Below are positions 52,213-62,872 of a DNA stretch of 64,000 nt, in pieces. A program made the position numbers and the translations under genes. Numbering within the stretch: position 1 is the stretch's first letter; each line of letters starts with the position of its first letter. This DNA comes from Diacronema lutheri (lineage: Eukaryota > Haptophyta > Pavlovophyceae > Pavlovales > Pavlovaceae): contig JAGTXO010000083.1 of NCBI GenBank assembly GCA_019448385.1, forward strand, positions 18,652-82,651, in the 5' to 3' direction. The notes beneath the pieces were generated by a model. The model was not told the origin of the DNA. It saw only the letters and a list, made by a program, of their open reading frames with translations, and made no database searches.

Positions 52213-53119
52213 TCAGCGCCAGTCACGTCGCCATTCGACGCCCCTCGCCTCAAACTCCTTGTCGCGCTCGGCGGTGCCCTCCGCCTTGACGGCGGGCGGC
52301 CGCTTCAGGCCGCGGCCACTGCCGCTCGTCCACGCGCGCCAGCCCGCGACGCGCTTCTGTCGCGACTTTTCCCACGCGGCCGCCTCCTTCGACGCGAGCT
52401 TGCTCTCCTCGGCCTCAAGCGCCGCCTCCTCCGTCTTGCGCTTGCGCTCGTTCGCGTCGCGCGCCTCGAGCTGCGCCCTGCGCTGCTCGAATTCGACGAA
52501 CATCTTGCACACGAACTGGCGGACGGTGCGCCGATACACGCGCGGCTCGTCCTCAGGTACCACCTCGTCCTTGCCGTCCTTACGCAGCGCCTTCTTGGCC
52601 GCCTTGATCTGCTCGTCCACGCGCTTGCGCGCGCCCTGGCAGATGCGGTTGCACAGGTCAAGCTTGTCCTCGCTGTCCATCTGCAGCGGCGAGGCGCGCG
52701 CGTTGGGGCGCACGCCGAAGCTGCGTGAGTGAGCGTGGCCCGGCGCGCGCGTGCGCCGCGCGCCGCGCGCCGCGCCGCGCACGCGCGCGCGCCTTGTCGT
52801 AGGCCTTCTTGACCATCTCGAAGGCGGCACCCGCACGCGGGTCGCCGCCGTGCTTGTCGGGGTGAACCTGCAGCGACATGCGGCGATACGCGGTCCTCGC
52901 CTCGTCGGCCGAGCAGCCCGGCTCGAGGAGGAGCACGTAGTACGGGTTGAGGTTGAGGTACTGCCAGCCCAGCCGGTGGAGGCGCGCGACCGCCGCCTCG
53001 CCGGCCGGCTGCGGCAGCGTCTCGGCCTCAAACTCGGCGAGCGCAAGCAGCTCGGACATGAAGGCCTGGTAGTGCACGTCCTGCGCGTTTGCCTTCACCA
53101 TCGCCGTCTCGAGGGACAT
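52213..53119 (-). CDS. DNAJC8: DNAJC8/Spf31-like J-domain protein
   Basis: Splicing-associated Hsp40 co-chaperone. Exons 53119-52793 and 52680-52213 give 264 residues, close to human DNAJC8. The J domain is LNLNPYYVLLLEPGCSADEA, then YRRMSLQVHPDKHGGD (HPD present) and FEMVKKAYDK. Exon 2 has the family's helical tail (LCNRICQGARKRVDEQIKAA, RVYRRTVRQFVCKMFVEFEQ) and the closing WEKSRQKRVAGWRAW motif. Reading phase fits only if the intron 52681-52792 starts with GC (AAG|GCGCGCG) and ends CTGCAG, a GC-AG intron. No GT in the right phase is available. Confidence 0.85.
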
Positions 53120-53322
53120 GGCGGCCCGGCGCGCGTCTGGGCGCGGGCGGACGCAGCCGGGGCGATGGCGGCAGGGCCGATGTTTAATCGGAGCTCAGCA
53201 TGGGGGCGGAGTTTGACGCATCAATCAGTCAAGAGAGGTCGGTCCGAGAGGTCGGGGGAGCTCGGGGCCAACTTCCTAACCCACACGCCCCTGAGCGGCA
53301 GCTCCAGCTGCGCCGACCGTCA

Positions 53323-54234
53323 TCAAAACTTGGGCGGGAGCGCCGGAAACCTGCGCACGCTCAGGCCCATGCGCAGGCGCACAGCCGAGCCCGCATGCGT
53401 GCGCGCAAGTTGCGCGACGGCGCTCGGCCGCGCCGCGCCGCTCGGCGGCACCCCTGCGCCGAGCAACTGCAGCTCGCGGATCGGCCCAACGAGCGCGCCG
53501 TCCAGGTCGACGTGCAGGCACGCAAACCAGCTGGTGAGCAGTCTCGCGAGCTCGTCAGACTCGTCGCCGACCGCCTCGTCCGCGCCGGCCGCGCCGCGGG
53601 AAGGCTGCGGCACGCGTACGGGCCGTACACTGACGGGCGCGCGCGAGCCTCCCGCCGCCGAGCTCGGCGCGAGCAGCATTTTGCGCCGCGCGCCGCGCCA
53701 GTCGCCGCGCAAGGCGACGCCGCGCTCGTCGATTGCGCACGCGCCGCTCGCAAATGTGAAAGGCGGCGGCTCCGGCCGAGGCGCCTGTGCGCCCAGCACG
53801 GTGCCCGCCGGCGGCCAGCGCGCCGTCGGCCCAACGAGCGGGTGCGCGAGGAAGGCGGCAAAGTCAGCCGCGTCGAATATGACCTCAGCCTCGCCCAAAG
53901 CGGGCTCGACAAAGGCGATCTGCCGGCTGGCAAATAGGCGGCCCGCGTCGACGCGCGCTTTCCCCACGTCCATCGCCAGCTCGCGGCAGCGCAGCCCGCC
54001 AGGCGAGCGCCAACGTCGCCCCTCGATGCGCACGCCGTCAACCGCGCCCGCCGGCAGCTTGTGCGCGCCGCGCACGCTCACCGCAACGCCGCCGCACTCG
54101 GCGAGAAGGCCGCGCAAGACGAGCGTCGCCACGGCAGATAACGGATCGGACGATGAGCCCAACGCCGGCGCGCGCGCCGCCGCCGTCAGCACCTGGTTCC
54201 CAAGCAGCAGTACCAACCGGAGCGCTCGCGCCAT
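53323..54234 (-). CDS. DUF2993 (LmeA-like) lipid-binding protein, plastid-type
   Basis: 303 residues, one exon, ATG at 54234. The leader MARALRLVLLLGNQVLTAAA is signal-like. The core has the DUF2993 order: VSVRGAHKLPAGAVDGVRIE, RRWRSPGGLRCRELAMDVGK, ARVDAGRLFASRQIAFV, then DAADFAAFL (family D-F/L-N-x-F/A-L) and a long beta region. In cyanobacteria and plants the family is plastid-associated, and LmeA of actinobacteria binds phospholipid. The exact role is unknown. Confidence 0.65.
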   Translation of the reverse strand: MARALRLVLLLGNQVLTAAARAPALGSSSDPLSAVATLVLRGLLAECGGVAVSVRGAHKLPAGAVDGVRIEGRRWRSPGGLRCRELAMDVGKARVDAGRLFASRQIAFVEPALGEAEVIFDAADFAAFLAHPLVGPTARWPPAGTVLGAQAPRPEPPPFTFASGACAIDERGVALRGDWRGARRKMLLAPSSAAGGSRAPVSVRPVRVPQPSRGAAGADEAVGDESDELARLLTSWFACLHVDLDGALVGPIRELQLLGAGVPPSGAARPSAVAQLARTHAGSAVRLRMGLSVRRFPALPPKF

Positions 54235-54346
54235 CCGCGGGTCCCGACTGGATTTTGAACCCTATGGAGGTACCAAAAACGCGCAAAACGCGCAAAACGC
54301 GCAGCTGCCGGACGACGACTGGCAACTTCACGGCCAAAGAAGGCCC

Positions 54347-57300
54347 TCACGCGCCGGCCAGCCGGGCGGAGGCCGAGCGCTGCAGGCCGAGCGTCGGCTC
54401 GCGGCCCTCGCGGCCGTCGAGGAGCCGCTTCTGCGCGGCGAGCGCGATGCGCATCTCGTTGAGCCGCGCCGTGTCCGCGCGATGCGCCGCCCTGTACCGG
54501 TCGCGCTCGTCTTCCACCTGCGCGGTGCAGGGTGCGCGCCAGGCGCGTGAGAGGCGGGCAGCGGCGCGCGTTCCCGCACCGGCCCGTGCGCTGCTCGCCT
54601 TTTGAATGTGCGCGATGACCGGGTGCGACGCGAGCTCCGCGAGGACCTCCGCCTCGAGCCGCGCGCGCTGCTCCGCCTGCCACACGCCCACGGTGTCGGC
54701 CGCCATGCTCGCCTGCGTCGCACGAGCGGCCGGCGTTCGGCGCGCGTGCGGTCGGCGCGCGGCGGCGCGCGGGCACCGCTCAGCGCAACGCGCGCGCACG
54801 CACCTCCGGCGCCGTTCCCCTCCGCCATGCAAGCAGCTCGTCGCGCAGCTGCGCGACCGACAGGGCGCGCACGGCCTCGTCACTCGCCCACGCGTACGTC
54901 GCCGGCTCGCGCGCGCCGCTTGCGCGATCGGGCGACGCTGGCATGCTGCTGCCCGCGCCGTCGGCGCCTCGCACGGCCTGAGCGGGCAGCAGGTCCGCGG
55001 CGGAGCGCAGCTCGCTCTGCTGCGCACGCGCCTGCGCCGTGCCCGGCAGCTGCGCGCGCGCGCGCGGCGCGGGCGGCGCGCGGGCGCGCGGCGCGCCCCA
55101 CGCATGGCCGGGCAGCGCGCCAGCACCGACGAGCAAGCCGGCGGGTGTAGGCGTTGACGGCGCGAGCGTGCCGCCCGGCCACGCGCCCGGGTGCGCGGCG
55201 GGCGCGCCGCCACGCGGCGTTTGCGCGCGCGAGAGCGTGCGCGCCGCCGTCGAGCCGGCGCTGAGCTCGGACGATGAGCCGAGCGGTGCGCTCGCACAGC
55301 CGGGCTCGAGCCAAACCGACGCAGGCAGTGGCCGCATCTCCGCGAGCTGCGCCTGCGTGAGCAGGCCACTGCCGCCGCCGCCACTGCCGCCGCCGCCACT
55401 GCCGCCGCCGCCACTGCCTGCGCCGCCACCCGCGCCGCCGCCTACGGCGCCACCGCCCGCGCCGCCGTGCGCCTGCCCGTCGGGCGCACAGCCGCCGTGC
55501 GCGCTGAGCAGCGCGCGCAGCAGCGGCCACTGTGCGAGCTCGATGGGCGGCGCGCGCGCGTGCGCGGGCACGTCGACGCGGTAGCGCTGATTGGCCGAGA
55601 GCCTCACCGCGTACCTGAGCGCGGCCGCACCGGCGGTGGGCGCGCGCGTCGCGCGTGAGCGGCGCGCGGCGCGCACGGCTGGCGCGGCGCGCGCGCGGCG
55701 CGCACTCGCCGCGCTCGACGTGCTCAATCGTTTGGCAGAGGCCGAGCAGCCGATTCCACAGAAAGGCGACGAGCCTCACGGCCTCGCGCCCCTCGGCCGC
55801 GCGCGCGGCCGCCTCGGCCGCGAGCCGCCCCTCAGCGTGCGCCGCGCGCGCGAGCAGCGCGGCGGTCTCGACGCTGAGCTGCGCGTCGGCCGCCTTGCGC
55901 ACCGCCTTCAGCTCAGCGCGCACCGCCTCGAGCTCGCGCTGCTGCGCCTCGGCCGCGTCGGCGCGCTGCTCGGCGCCTGCGCGCTGCTCGTCGGTCGGCC
56001 CACCGTGCAACGCACCCGACAGCGTGCGGCTGCGCAGCGCCGACTGCTCCGCGAGCAGCGCCTGCGACGTGGCGGCCACCGCGCGCACCTGCGCGTCACG
56101 CGCGCGCAGCTCGGCGCGAAGGCCGTCGAGCTGCGTGGTGCGCGCTCCCAACTCGTCAAGCGCCGCCTGCTTCGCCGCGCGCTCCCGACCGAGCTCGGCG
56201 CGCAGCCGCGCCGCGTCGCGCTCGGCCGCGTCGACGGCGGCGGCCGCGCCGTCGGTCGGCGCGCCTGCGGCCGCGGGGACGAGCCCCGCGGCGCGGAGGG
56301 ACGCCACGAGGCCGACCGCGCCCACCTCGCCGGCCGCGCCCGCGGTTTGCGGGCGGCCGCCGGCTGCGGCAGCCGCACCAGCGAGCGCCGCACGCACGGC
56401 GGCTGAGCCGCCGGCCGAGCCGTTGGCCGCGAGCTGCGCGCGCAGCTGCGCGCCGTGCGCATCGTGCGCGAGGGCGAGCTCCGCCCTGAGCGCGGCGAGG
56501 TCGGCCTGGAGCTGCGCGACCTTTGCGAGCTGCGGGTTGGAGTCGGGCGCCCTGTTGATGCTTGGCCGGTTGGACACCTGCTGGCAGCGCGCGGCGAAGA
56601 GCAGCGTGTTCGCGCTCTCGTCGTAGTGGTCGGCAGCCGGGTTGACGGCCGCGAGCAGCGTCGTGTATGCGTTCCCCCCGAGCGAGTCCTGCAGCATGCG
56701 TGTGAGCTTGGAGTCGCGGTACGGCACGTGCGCCGCGCGGTTGCCCGCGTTGAGCGCGACGACCACGGAGCCGAGCGCGGAGAGGGAGCGGTTGATCATC
56801 AGCGCCTCGCGCAGCCGCTGCCCCTCGGAGCTGCCAACCGCACGCGCGGCGGCGGTGGCGGCGGCGGTGGCGGCGGCGGTGGCGGTGGCGGCGGTGGCGG
56901 CGGTGGCGGCGGCGGTGGCGGTGGCGCGAGTGAGGCGCGGCAGCGACAAGGCGGCGGCGGCGGCGGCGACGGCGGCGGCGGTGGCGCGCGCGCGCGCGCG
57001 CGCGGCGGTGCGCGCACCCGGACTTCTTCACGCGCTCGGAACCGGCAAGGTCGACGAGGTGTAGCCTGCCCGCGAGGGTCTGTCCTGACGCGACATTTGT
57101 CTGCATCAGCGTGAGCGTGAAGACGGTGTGCGAGCGGCTCGAGACCTCGTTGAGCAGCGTCTCGTGCGTCGCGCGCAGCGCGGAGGTCTCGTCAATGATC
57201 GCCATCACACCGTCAATGCTCTCCACCGCGAGCTGTGTGAGGCCCTCCGCGTACACGCGCCCGTCGGGCGCCTCGCGAATCTCGGTGCGGACGGCGCGGC

Positions 57301-58118
57301 GCACCGCATCGAGCGCGGCCGCCTGCGCCGCGCGCTCGCGCTCGCTCATGACCGGGCGCGCGCGCGCGGGCAGCTGGACGGGCGGCTCGGCGCCGCAGCT
57401 GCTGCCGCCGCCGCCGGCCACGCCGCGCGCGCCCGCCTCCCCCCGCGCGCGCTTGACGGCCTTGCCCAGGTCGTGGAGCGCATCGAGGTAGTGCTCGACC
57501 ATCGAGACGAAGATGGACGAGCGCATCGTCGCGCCCATCAGCCGCTGCCGGCGCTGCAGCTCGGCGAACAGGAACTCGAGCGCGCGCGGCACGATGCCAC
57601 GCTCGTCGCCGCGTCCGCCAAAGATGGTGTACGTCTTGCCCGAGCCGGTCTGGCCGTAGGCAAAGCAGCACGCGTTGTACCCGGCGAGCACGTGCGCGCA
57701 CAGCGGCCGGCAGACCGAGTCGAAGATGCGCTCCTGCTCGAGCGCGGCGGGTGAGGTGGTGGGGGAAGCAGCATGTCGGCGCGCGCCGGCGCACGCGCGC
57801 CGGCGCGCGCGGCCACACCTGCGGCGTGTCCTCCATGAAGACGTCATCAAAGTTGAACTCGCGCTCGGGCCTGTCCGCCGACCCCGGCGGCGGCCGCACG
57901 ACGAGCGTGCCCGGGTCGGCCGCGTCCCGCTCGAAAAGCGGCCGCGCCGCCGACGCACCGTGTGCCGACGCCACCGCCGGCGCGGCGTCGCTCGCGCCGC
58001 GGCGGGGCGGGCGGAGGCGCACGCAGACACGCACACGCGTGCCCACGTCGGCATCGCCTCCGCTGTTCGGTGCGCCGCCGCCACGCCGGGCCGACGACTC
58101 AACCTCGCCGGACGGCAT
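54347..58118 (-). CDS. Kinesin with N-terminal motor and long coiled coil
   Basis: Microtubule motor. Exons 58118-57819, 57733-57018, 56830-55706, 55614-54804, 54712-54599 and 54517-54347 give 1078 residues with frame kept. Motor motifs: VRVCVRLRPP, P-loop FAYGQTGSGKTYTIFGG, switch I NEVSSRSHTVFTL, switch II LHLVDLAGSERVKKSG, then (spliced) SEGQRLREALMINRSLSALG and YRDSKLTRMLQDSLGGNAYT. A neck and Ala-rich coiled coil follow, then a Gly/Ala-rich segment and a C-terminal helix (DERDRYRAAHRADTARLNEM). There is a Gly/Arg/Ala insertion in motor loop 8 (nt about 57350-57470). The last intron (54518-54598, 81 bases) would be GC-AG; it is in frame, so it could also be exonic. Subfamily not assigned. 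Confidence 0.87.
56840..57017. repeat. GGCGGCGGT-type simple repeat in the kinesin intron
   Basis: Dense (GGCGGT)n and (GGC)n triplets and a (CG)n run fill intron 56831-57017 within the motor-domain coding region. Exact lengths of these runs are hard to trust. Confidence 0.75.
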
Positions 58119-59336
58119 GCCCAGCTTGCCCGTTGGAGCCCAACGGATTTCTCTGCGATGGCGAACGCAGTCGGTCGGCACTCTGAAGTACGGCGTTGGA
58201 GTTGGGGGGCGAGCACTGCCGCGTTCGGCCGCGCGAGCACGCGCGGCCGTGGCTGGCGGCCGCGCGTCGCCTCTTTGCACCTGCTCGCCATCGAGCTGCG
58301 CGCGTGTCGGCGCGCGTCGGAGCGCGCGCTGCGGGTGGCGCCCTCCGTCGCAGACCAGGCGCGTGCTCTCGCGCTGCGTGGCCTGCGAGGCAGCGAGCGC
58401 GAGCGCAGCATAGCGCACGTGGCATGTGAACGGCACAGCCCTGTCGAATCGAACCTCGCGAGCCTGCGCTCGCAAGGTTCGGCTCCGACGTTCGCGGGCG
58501 CCAACGCGCTTGCCGTCATCGCCCGCTGAGCGTTTGCTCGTCGGCCATTGAGGACGGGCAGCCGCGGCCGGGAAGGAGGACGAGCGGCGGAGGAGGACGA
58601 GGCGTCGCGCGCATCGGTCCAGCGCGCTCTTGCCGCCATCGGCGCCGTCGGGGCAGAGCTCGAGCGCCGGGCGCGACGCGCATGGCGTCGCGCGGCCAAG
58701 CGTGCGCGCGACGCGTGCCTCGGCGAGCCGCACGAACTGCAGCGACGTGGTCGGCTGCGCGCTGAGCGCCGTCACGCGCGCGACGGTGCGCGCCGTGTCG
58801 AGATGCGCGGCTGCACAGGCCGCGAGGCCGCTGTGCGCCTCCATTTCGGCGAGGCGCGAGAGGCACGTGCCCGGGCGCTACTTGCGCTCGAGCACGGCGG
58901 CTGTGGGTCGACGCCGTGGACGCCGTTTTGGCCTGCGCGAGCAGCACGTTGGCCTGCGCGCCCGTCTGCCCCCACGCGGCGATGCGGCCAACGTGGCCCC
59001 ACGCGGCGATGCGGCACGGCCATCCGCCGCACCGCTCCCACGCGCCCGTCTGTCCCCACGCGGCGGTGCGCCAGTGGCGCGCGTGGGGGCCGTTGGCAGC
59101 GGATGCTGGCGATGGCACGGGCGTAGTGGGTGCGGCGACGGCAGCCTGCCGCCCTGCCGCCGGTCGGGCGGCGGTTAAGCGGGGTCTGCCAGGGTGCCCG
59201 GCCCAAATGATGGAGAACCCGCCCGGACTACCGTTCGCGTTCGGCCCCCACCACCCTCCGAGGCTCTGCGAAGACGTGTCAACGCTTGTGAGGATCCACT
59301 TCCCCCTCCATCGAGGTCCACTTGCTGCGCGCGCGG
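58119..59336. other. 1.2 kb without a supported gene
   Basis: It lies between the kinesin start and the nucleoside-hydrolase stop. The minus strand stays open upstream of the kinesin ATG to 58844, with one segment (MEAHSGLAACAAAHLD ... LQFVRLAEARVARTLG) that reads like a real helical exon. I cannot connect it to a gene. The plus strand holds imperfect repeats of CCCACGCGGCGATGCGGC at about 58960-59060. Promoter elements of the kinesin gene should be here. Confidence 0.4.
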
Positions 59337-62300
59337 TCAGGGCGGCCGCACGACAGCGGCCGCGTACGAGTGGATCACCTCGTTGACCGTCGCGACGTTC
59401 GCGAGCTCGATCATGCGCACAATCCGCCGCCGCACCATGCGCTCGTCCGAGGCGGCGTACATGACGTGGAAGGCGTCGAAGGCGGCGACGGTCTCGTCGT
59501 ACGCGCGCGCCGCGCCGCCGAGCGGAACGACGGCGACGCGCTCGAGCGTCCCGCCCATTGCGCGCCAGGCGAAGAGCTGCGCGACGCACCACAGCTGATC
59601 CGTCAGGCTCGGCCCGGCGAGCACGAGCAGCGACGCGCTCAGCGCGAGGTAGCACGGCGTGTGCGCGAGCAGCTCATGCGGCTCGAGGCCCGGATCGGCG
59701 CACGCGACATCCAGGTAGACGAGCGGCGGCCGCCCCTCGCGCGTGGCGAACGCGCGCGCCCACACGTCGAGCGCGCGCGCGCGCTGCTCGGGCGGGTCGG
59801 CGGTCGACTGGACGACGTACGCGTCAATCTGCTGGCCGTGCGAACCGGCCCGCGCATGCTCGGCGAGCGTGAGCGCGCTGCTCTCGCGCGACAGCGGCAG
59901 CGGCCGCACATGGCCGCACGACAGCGGCGCGCGCCGCGCGCCAGCGTCGCGCGGCTTCTTGCGCTCAAAGCTCGGCCACGCGCCGCTGATGCGGTCGAGA
60001 CCTTTGCCGCCGACCCCCAATATGCCGCCGGCGGCGGCGTCGCCGGCGCCAAAGCGCGCGTGATGGCGTGGCGTCGGTGCGCCATCCGCACCGGCGAGGA
60101 GGTACGCGAGCCGCTCGAGCTCTGCGCCGCTCAGCTCGACGGGCGCAAGCAGCTGCACCGCCTCGTCGACGAGCTGGTCGGGCTCGCGCTCGTGCGCGGA
60201 GCCGAAGCCAATGAGCGCGGCGAGCGCCGCCTCCTCGCCCACCGACGAGACGAGCCGGCCGAGCAGCGCCTGCACGCGCCGGTGCGCGCCGGCGGTCGCG
60301 AGGAGGAGCGCGAGCAACAGCGCGCCGCCGACGATCGCGGCGGGCGCGACGAGCGGCGGCGCCCAAGGCGTGAGCTCGAGGCCGAAGACGCGCGGCCGCA
60401 CGGCGAACGCCCACGTGGCAACGCAGAACGGCAGCACGTTGCCGACGAGTGTGATCGTGCACGCGCGCCGCACGCCGCGCACGAGCGCGTGCGCGCCGAG
60501 CCGCCGCCGGCAGAGCGCGCGCACGAGCGTCACACCTGCCAGCGCGACGCCCGCGTTGGCCGAGGCGGTGCCGGCGAGGAGCATCGCGTGCATCGGTGCG
60601 TTGATCAGCGCCGGGCGCACTGCGGCCGTCCTCAGGATGGCGCCGAGGATGAAGGCGTGCAGCGTCTGGTTGAACGCGATGATGCCGAGCAAGACGAGGC
60701 CGACCCACCGAGCGACGCGCCGGTCGTGCGCCGTGTCGATCGGGTGCAGCGCGGCCGAGACCATCTCGAGGGCGAGCGTGTAGAGCAGCAGGAGCAGCGC
60801 GTTCGCCCGGAGAAAGTCGCCGCGCTGCAGCTCGGCGCGCAAGTCGACGACGCCGCCAGGCGTGCCGCGCTCGCGCGAGTCAAGCGACGCGCGGAACGCC
60901 TCGCCGACGAGCAGCGCGACGGCAACGCAGAGCAGCGCGCAGCCGATGACGAGCGCGCTCAGCGTGATGCGCCCGCTGTGCGAGTGCGCCGCGCGCAGCG
61001 CGGAGCGCAGCCGGTCGGCCGCGACGCGCGCAAGCGGCGCGAGGAGCTGCGATCGGCGCAGCGTCGATTGGCGCGAGGTCGCGCGCGCCCTGCGCCCGCT
61101 GAGCCAGCGCGACGCCTCTGCGCGCGGCGATAGCGCCACGTCGGAGGCGGGCGGGGCGTCCGCGCTGCACCGCTCGCCGCTCGCGCGCAGCGCCACGGCC
61201 GGCGCGGGCGCCTCCACCGCACCCGCCATCCCAGCGGGCGCAGCGAGCGGCGGCGGGCTGGGCGGCCTCGGCGCGCCTGCGCTGCCGCGCGCGCTTGGCA
61301 GGCGCGCTCCGTCGCATGACGGCCGGTCGGCAGGCAGCCGCGTCGCGCCGAGCACGCGCCCGCGCAGGCCGCGGTCGTACGAACACTGCGAGCTGGGCGC
61401 AACCGGCGCCGACGCACCGGGCAGCGCGAGCCACGAGCGCCAGCCGCCGGCGGCTGCGGGCGGCGGCCACGATTTCAGGCGTCTGCGCGCGCGCGGGGAC
61501 GAGTCCACCCCGGCGAGAGCGCTCGCGCCCGTGCCGCTGCCACGATCCGCGGCGCGCGCGCCGACTGTCGCGAGCACGACCTCGTGGTACGTGGCGCGCA
61601 GCAGCCGCGTGACGAAACGCGCGTCGATCGCGTGCTCAACGCCGAGCTGCAGCCGGTGCGCCCCGCCGCCGCGGCCAGCCACGGGCACGCGCAGCGCGCT
61701 CGCGAGGTCGCGCGTCGCCGGGAGCGCCGCCATCAACGCGACCACGTCGTACGGCTTGACGAAGCCGTTGAGGTGCTCGCCGATCGGGTCGTCGGCGCCG
61801 AGGCGCGCGAAGCCGCGCGCCTCGAACTGCGCGCCATCGACGCCACAAAAGGTCTCAAAGAACCACGGCTTGGAGCAGCGCGCCGGCAGCCCGCCCGCGC
61901 ACAGCCGCCCCCAGAGCGCCTCGAGCCCCTCAAACTGCGAGCGCGCGAGGTAGGCCATCAGCGGGCACGCGGTGCGGATCGCAAACGAGCGCGCGAGCTG
62001 CATCGGGATGAGCGGCACGGCAATCCGGCTGATGACGGCCATCGGCAGCCCGCGCGCCAGGCAGAAGGCGTACGCCTCGCGCGCGGCCGGCAGGTCGAAG
62101 AGGTTGTTGCTGCTCGAGTCGGGCGCCCAATCGGCAGAGCCGGTCGGCACTGGCTCGGCGGCCGGCGGCAGGCCATCGACTCGCTCGACGCCGCCTTGGA
62201 TCGCCACCTCGCGCACCTTGGCGAGCAGCAGCTCGGGCTCGTCACGCGCAAGTTCGGCGAAGTCGGTCAGCGCCGAGATGCACACGAGCGTGAGTGACGA

Positions 62301-62675
62301 GGGCCGAGCGTTGGCAAGCAGTCGGCGCAGAAGCACGCGCCCGTCCTCGAGCCGCGCGCGGTCGACGCGCGCAAAGCCGTTGAGCGCAAACTCGTGCGCG
62401 CCGACCGACGTTGCTCGCCCAGCCGAGCCGACGCCAACGGGCACGTGTGCCGCGCCCGCATGGTCGAGCACGCCGCGCGCCAGCGCCGCGCGATCGGCCA
62501 CATGCGCGCCGCCGCCGTTGGCGATGACACCGGCGAGCTCGAGCTCGCCCTGCAGATCAAGCATCGCAAGCACGAGCAGCGCCTTCACGTCGTCCGGGTC
62601 GGGCCCCACGTCACAGATGACAACGTAGCGCTCGCGAGCGCGCGCGCGCGCGCGCGCGCGCGCGCGCTGGAGCAT
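59337..62675 (-). CDS. Nucleoside-hydrolase-like domain fused to membrane helices and a TIR-like tail
   Basis: 1112 residues, one exon, ATG at 62675; an (Arg-Ala)n run from a GC repeat precedes the first strand. About residues 15-375 resemble inosine/uridine nucleoside hydrolases: the metal/ribose motif is DVGPDPDD (canonical DTDPGxDD, third position changed), with VIANGGG, LTLVCISALTDFAELAR and VREVAIQGG. A disordered linker follows, then five or six hydrophobic helices at about 560-800 (ITLSALVIGCALLCVAVAL, LLLLLYTLALEMVSAALH). About residues 985-1112 (PLVYLDVACADPGLEPHELL, LSASLLVLAGPSLTDQLWCV) look like the TIR-like domain seen in many protist membrane proteins, but with Gln where the usual WCxxE Glu stands. 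The nearest gene to the chromosome end. Confidence 0.65.
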   Translation of the reverse strand: MLQRARARARARARERYVVICDVGPDPDDVKALLVLAMLDLQGELELAGVIANGGGAHVADRAALARGVLDHAGAAHVPVGVGSAGRATSVGAHEFALNGFARVDRARLEDGRVLLRRLLANARPSSLTLVCISALTDFAELARDEPELLLAKVREVAIQGGVERVDGLPPAAEPVPTGSADWAPDSSSNNLFDLPAAREAYAFCLARGLPMAVISRIAVPLIPMQLARSFAIRTACPLMAYLARSQFEGLEALWGRLCAGGLPARCSKPWFFETFCGVDGAQFEARGFARLGADDPIGEHLNGFVKPYDVVALMAALPATRDLASALRVPVAGRGGGAHRLQLGVEHAIDARFVTRLLRATYHEVVLATVGARAADRGSGTGASALAGVDSSPRARRRLKSWPPPAAAGGWRSWLALPGASAPVAPSSQCSYDRGLRGRVLGATRLPADRPSCDGARLPSARGSAGAPRPPSPPPLAAPAGMAGAVEAPAPAVALRASGERCSADAPPASDVALSPRAEASRWLSGRRARATSRQSTLRRSQLLAPLARVAADRLRSALRAAHSHSGRITLSALVIGCALLCVAVALLVGEAFRASLDSRERGTPGGVVDLRAELQRGDFLRANALLLLLYTLALEMVSAALHPIDTAHDRRVARWVGLVLLGIIAFNQTLHAFILGAILRTAAVRPALINAPMHAMLLAGTASANAGVALAGVTLVRALCRRRLGAHALVRGVRRACTITLVGNVLPFCVATWAFAVRPRVFGLELTPWAPPLVAPAAIVGGALLLALLLATAGAHRRVQALLGRLVSSVGEEAALAALIGFGSAHEREPDQLVDEAVQLLAPVELSGAELERLAYLLAGADGAPTPRHHARFGAGDAAAGGILGVGGKGLDRISGAWPSFERKKPRDAGARRAPLSCGHVRPLPLSRESSALTLAEHARAGSHGQQIDAYVVQSTADPPEQRARALDVWARAFATREGRPPLVYLDVACADPGLEPHELLAHTPCYLALSASLLVLAGPSLTDQLWCVAQLFAWRAMGGTLERVAVVPLGGAARAYDETVAAFDAFHVMYAASDERMVRRRIVRMIELANVATVNEVIHSYAAAVVRPP

Positions 62676-62872
62676 CCGTGGGGTCGACGGGATGAATGCG
62701 ATGACGAAGGCGATAATTTGGAGACACTATTTGATGGCAAAGTAATGGCGGCTTTCGCCGGCAGAGCAGCCATTAATTTTATATGAGGGGCGGGTCAATT
62801 TCCGGCAGCTCGAAATCATACCAGCTAATTACTCATTTCACCAACGAAAAGATTGGTGAGGTGTCGGGTAAG
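62676..62872. promoter_or_regulatory. AT-rich subtelomeric spacer
   Basis: After the minus-strand ATG at 62675 the base composition drops sharply (for example TTAATTTTATATGAG at about 62772 and CCAGCTAATTACTCATTTC at about 62821). It should hold the promoter of the nucleoside-hydrolase gene and forms the border to the TTCGGG array. No gene or known subtelomeric motif is seen. Confidence 0.5.

Noticed and set aside
59322-61133. A 603-codon plus-strand ORF over the nucleoside-hydrolase gene
   Set aside because: Arg/Glu-rich shadow of a minus-strand gene that has clear membrane helices and motifs.
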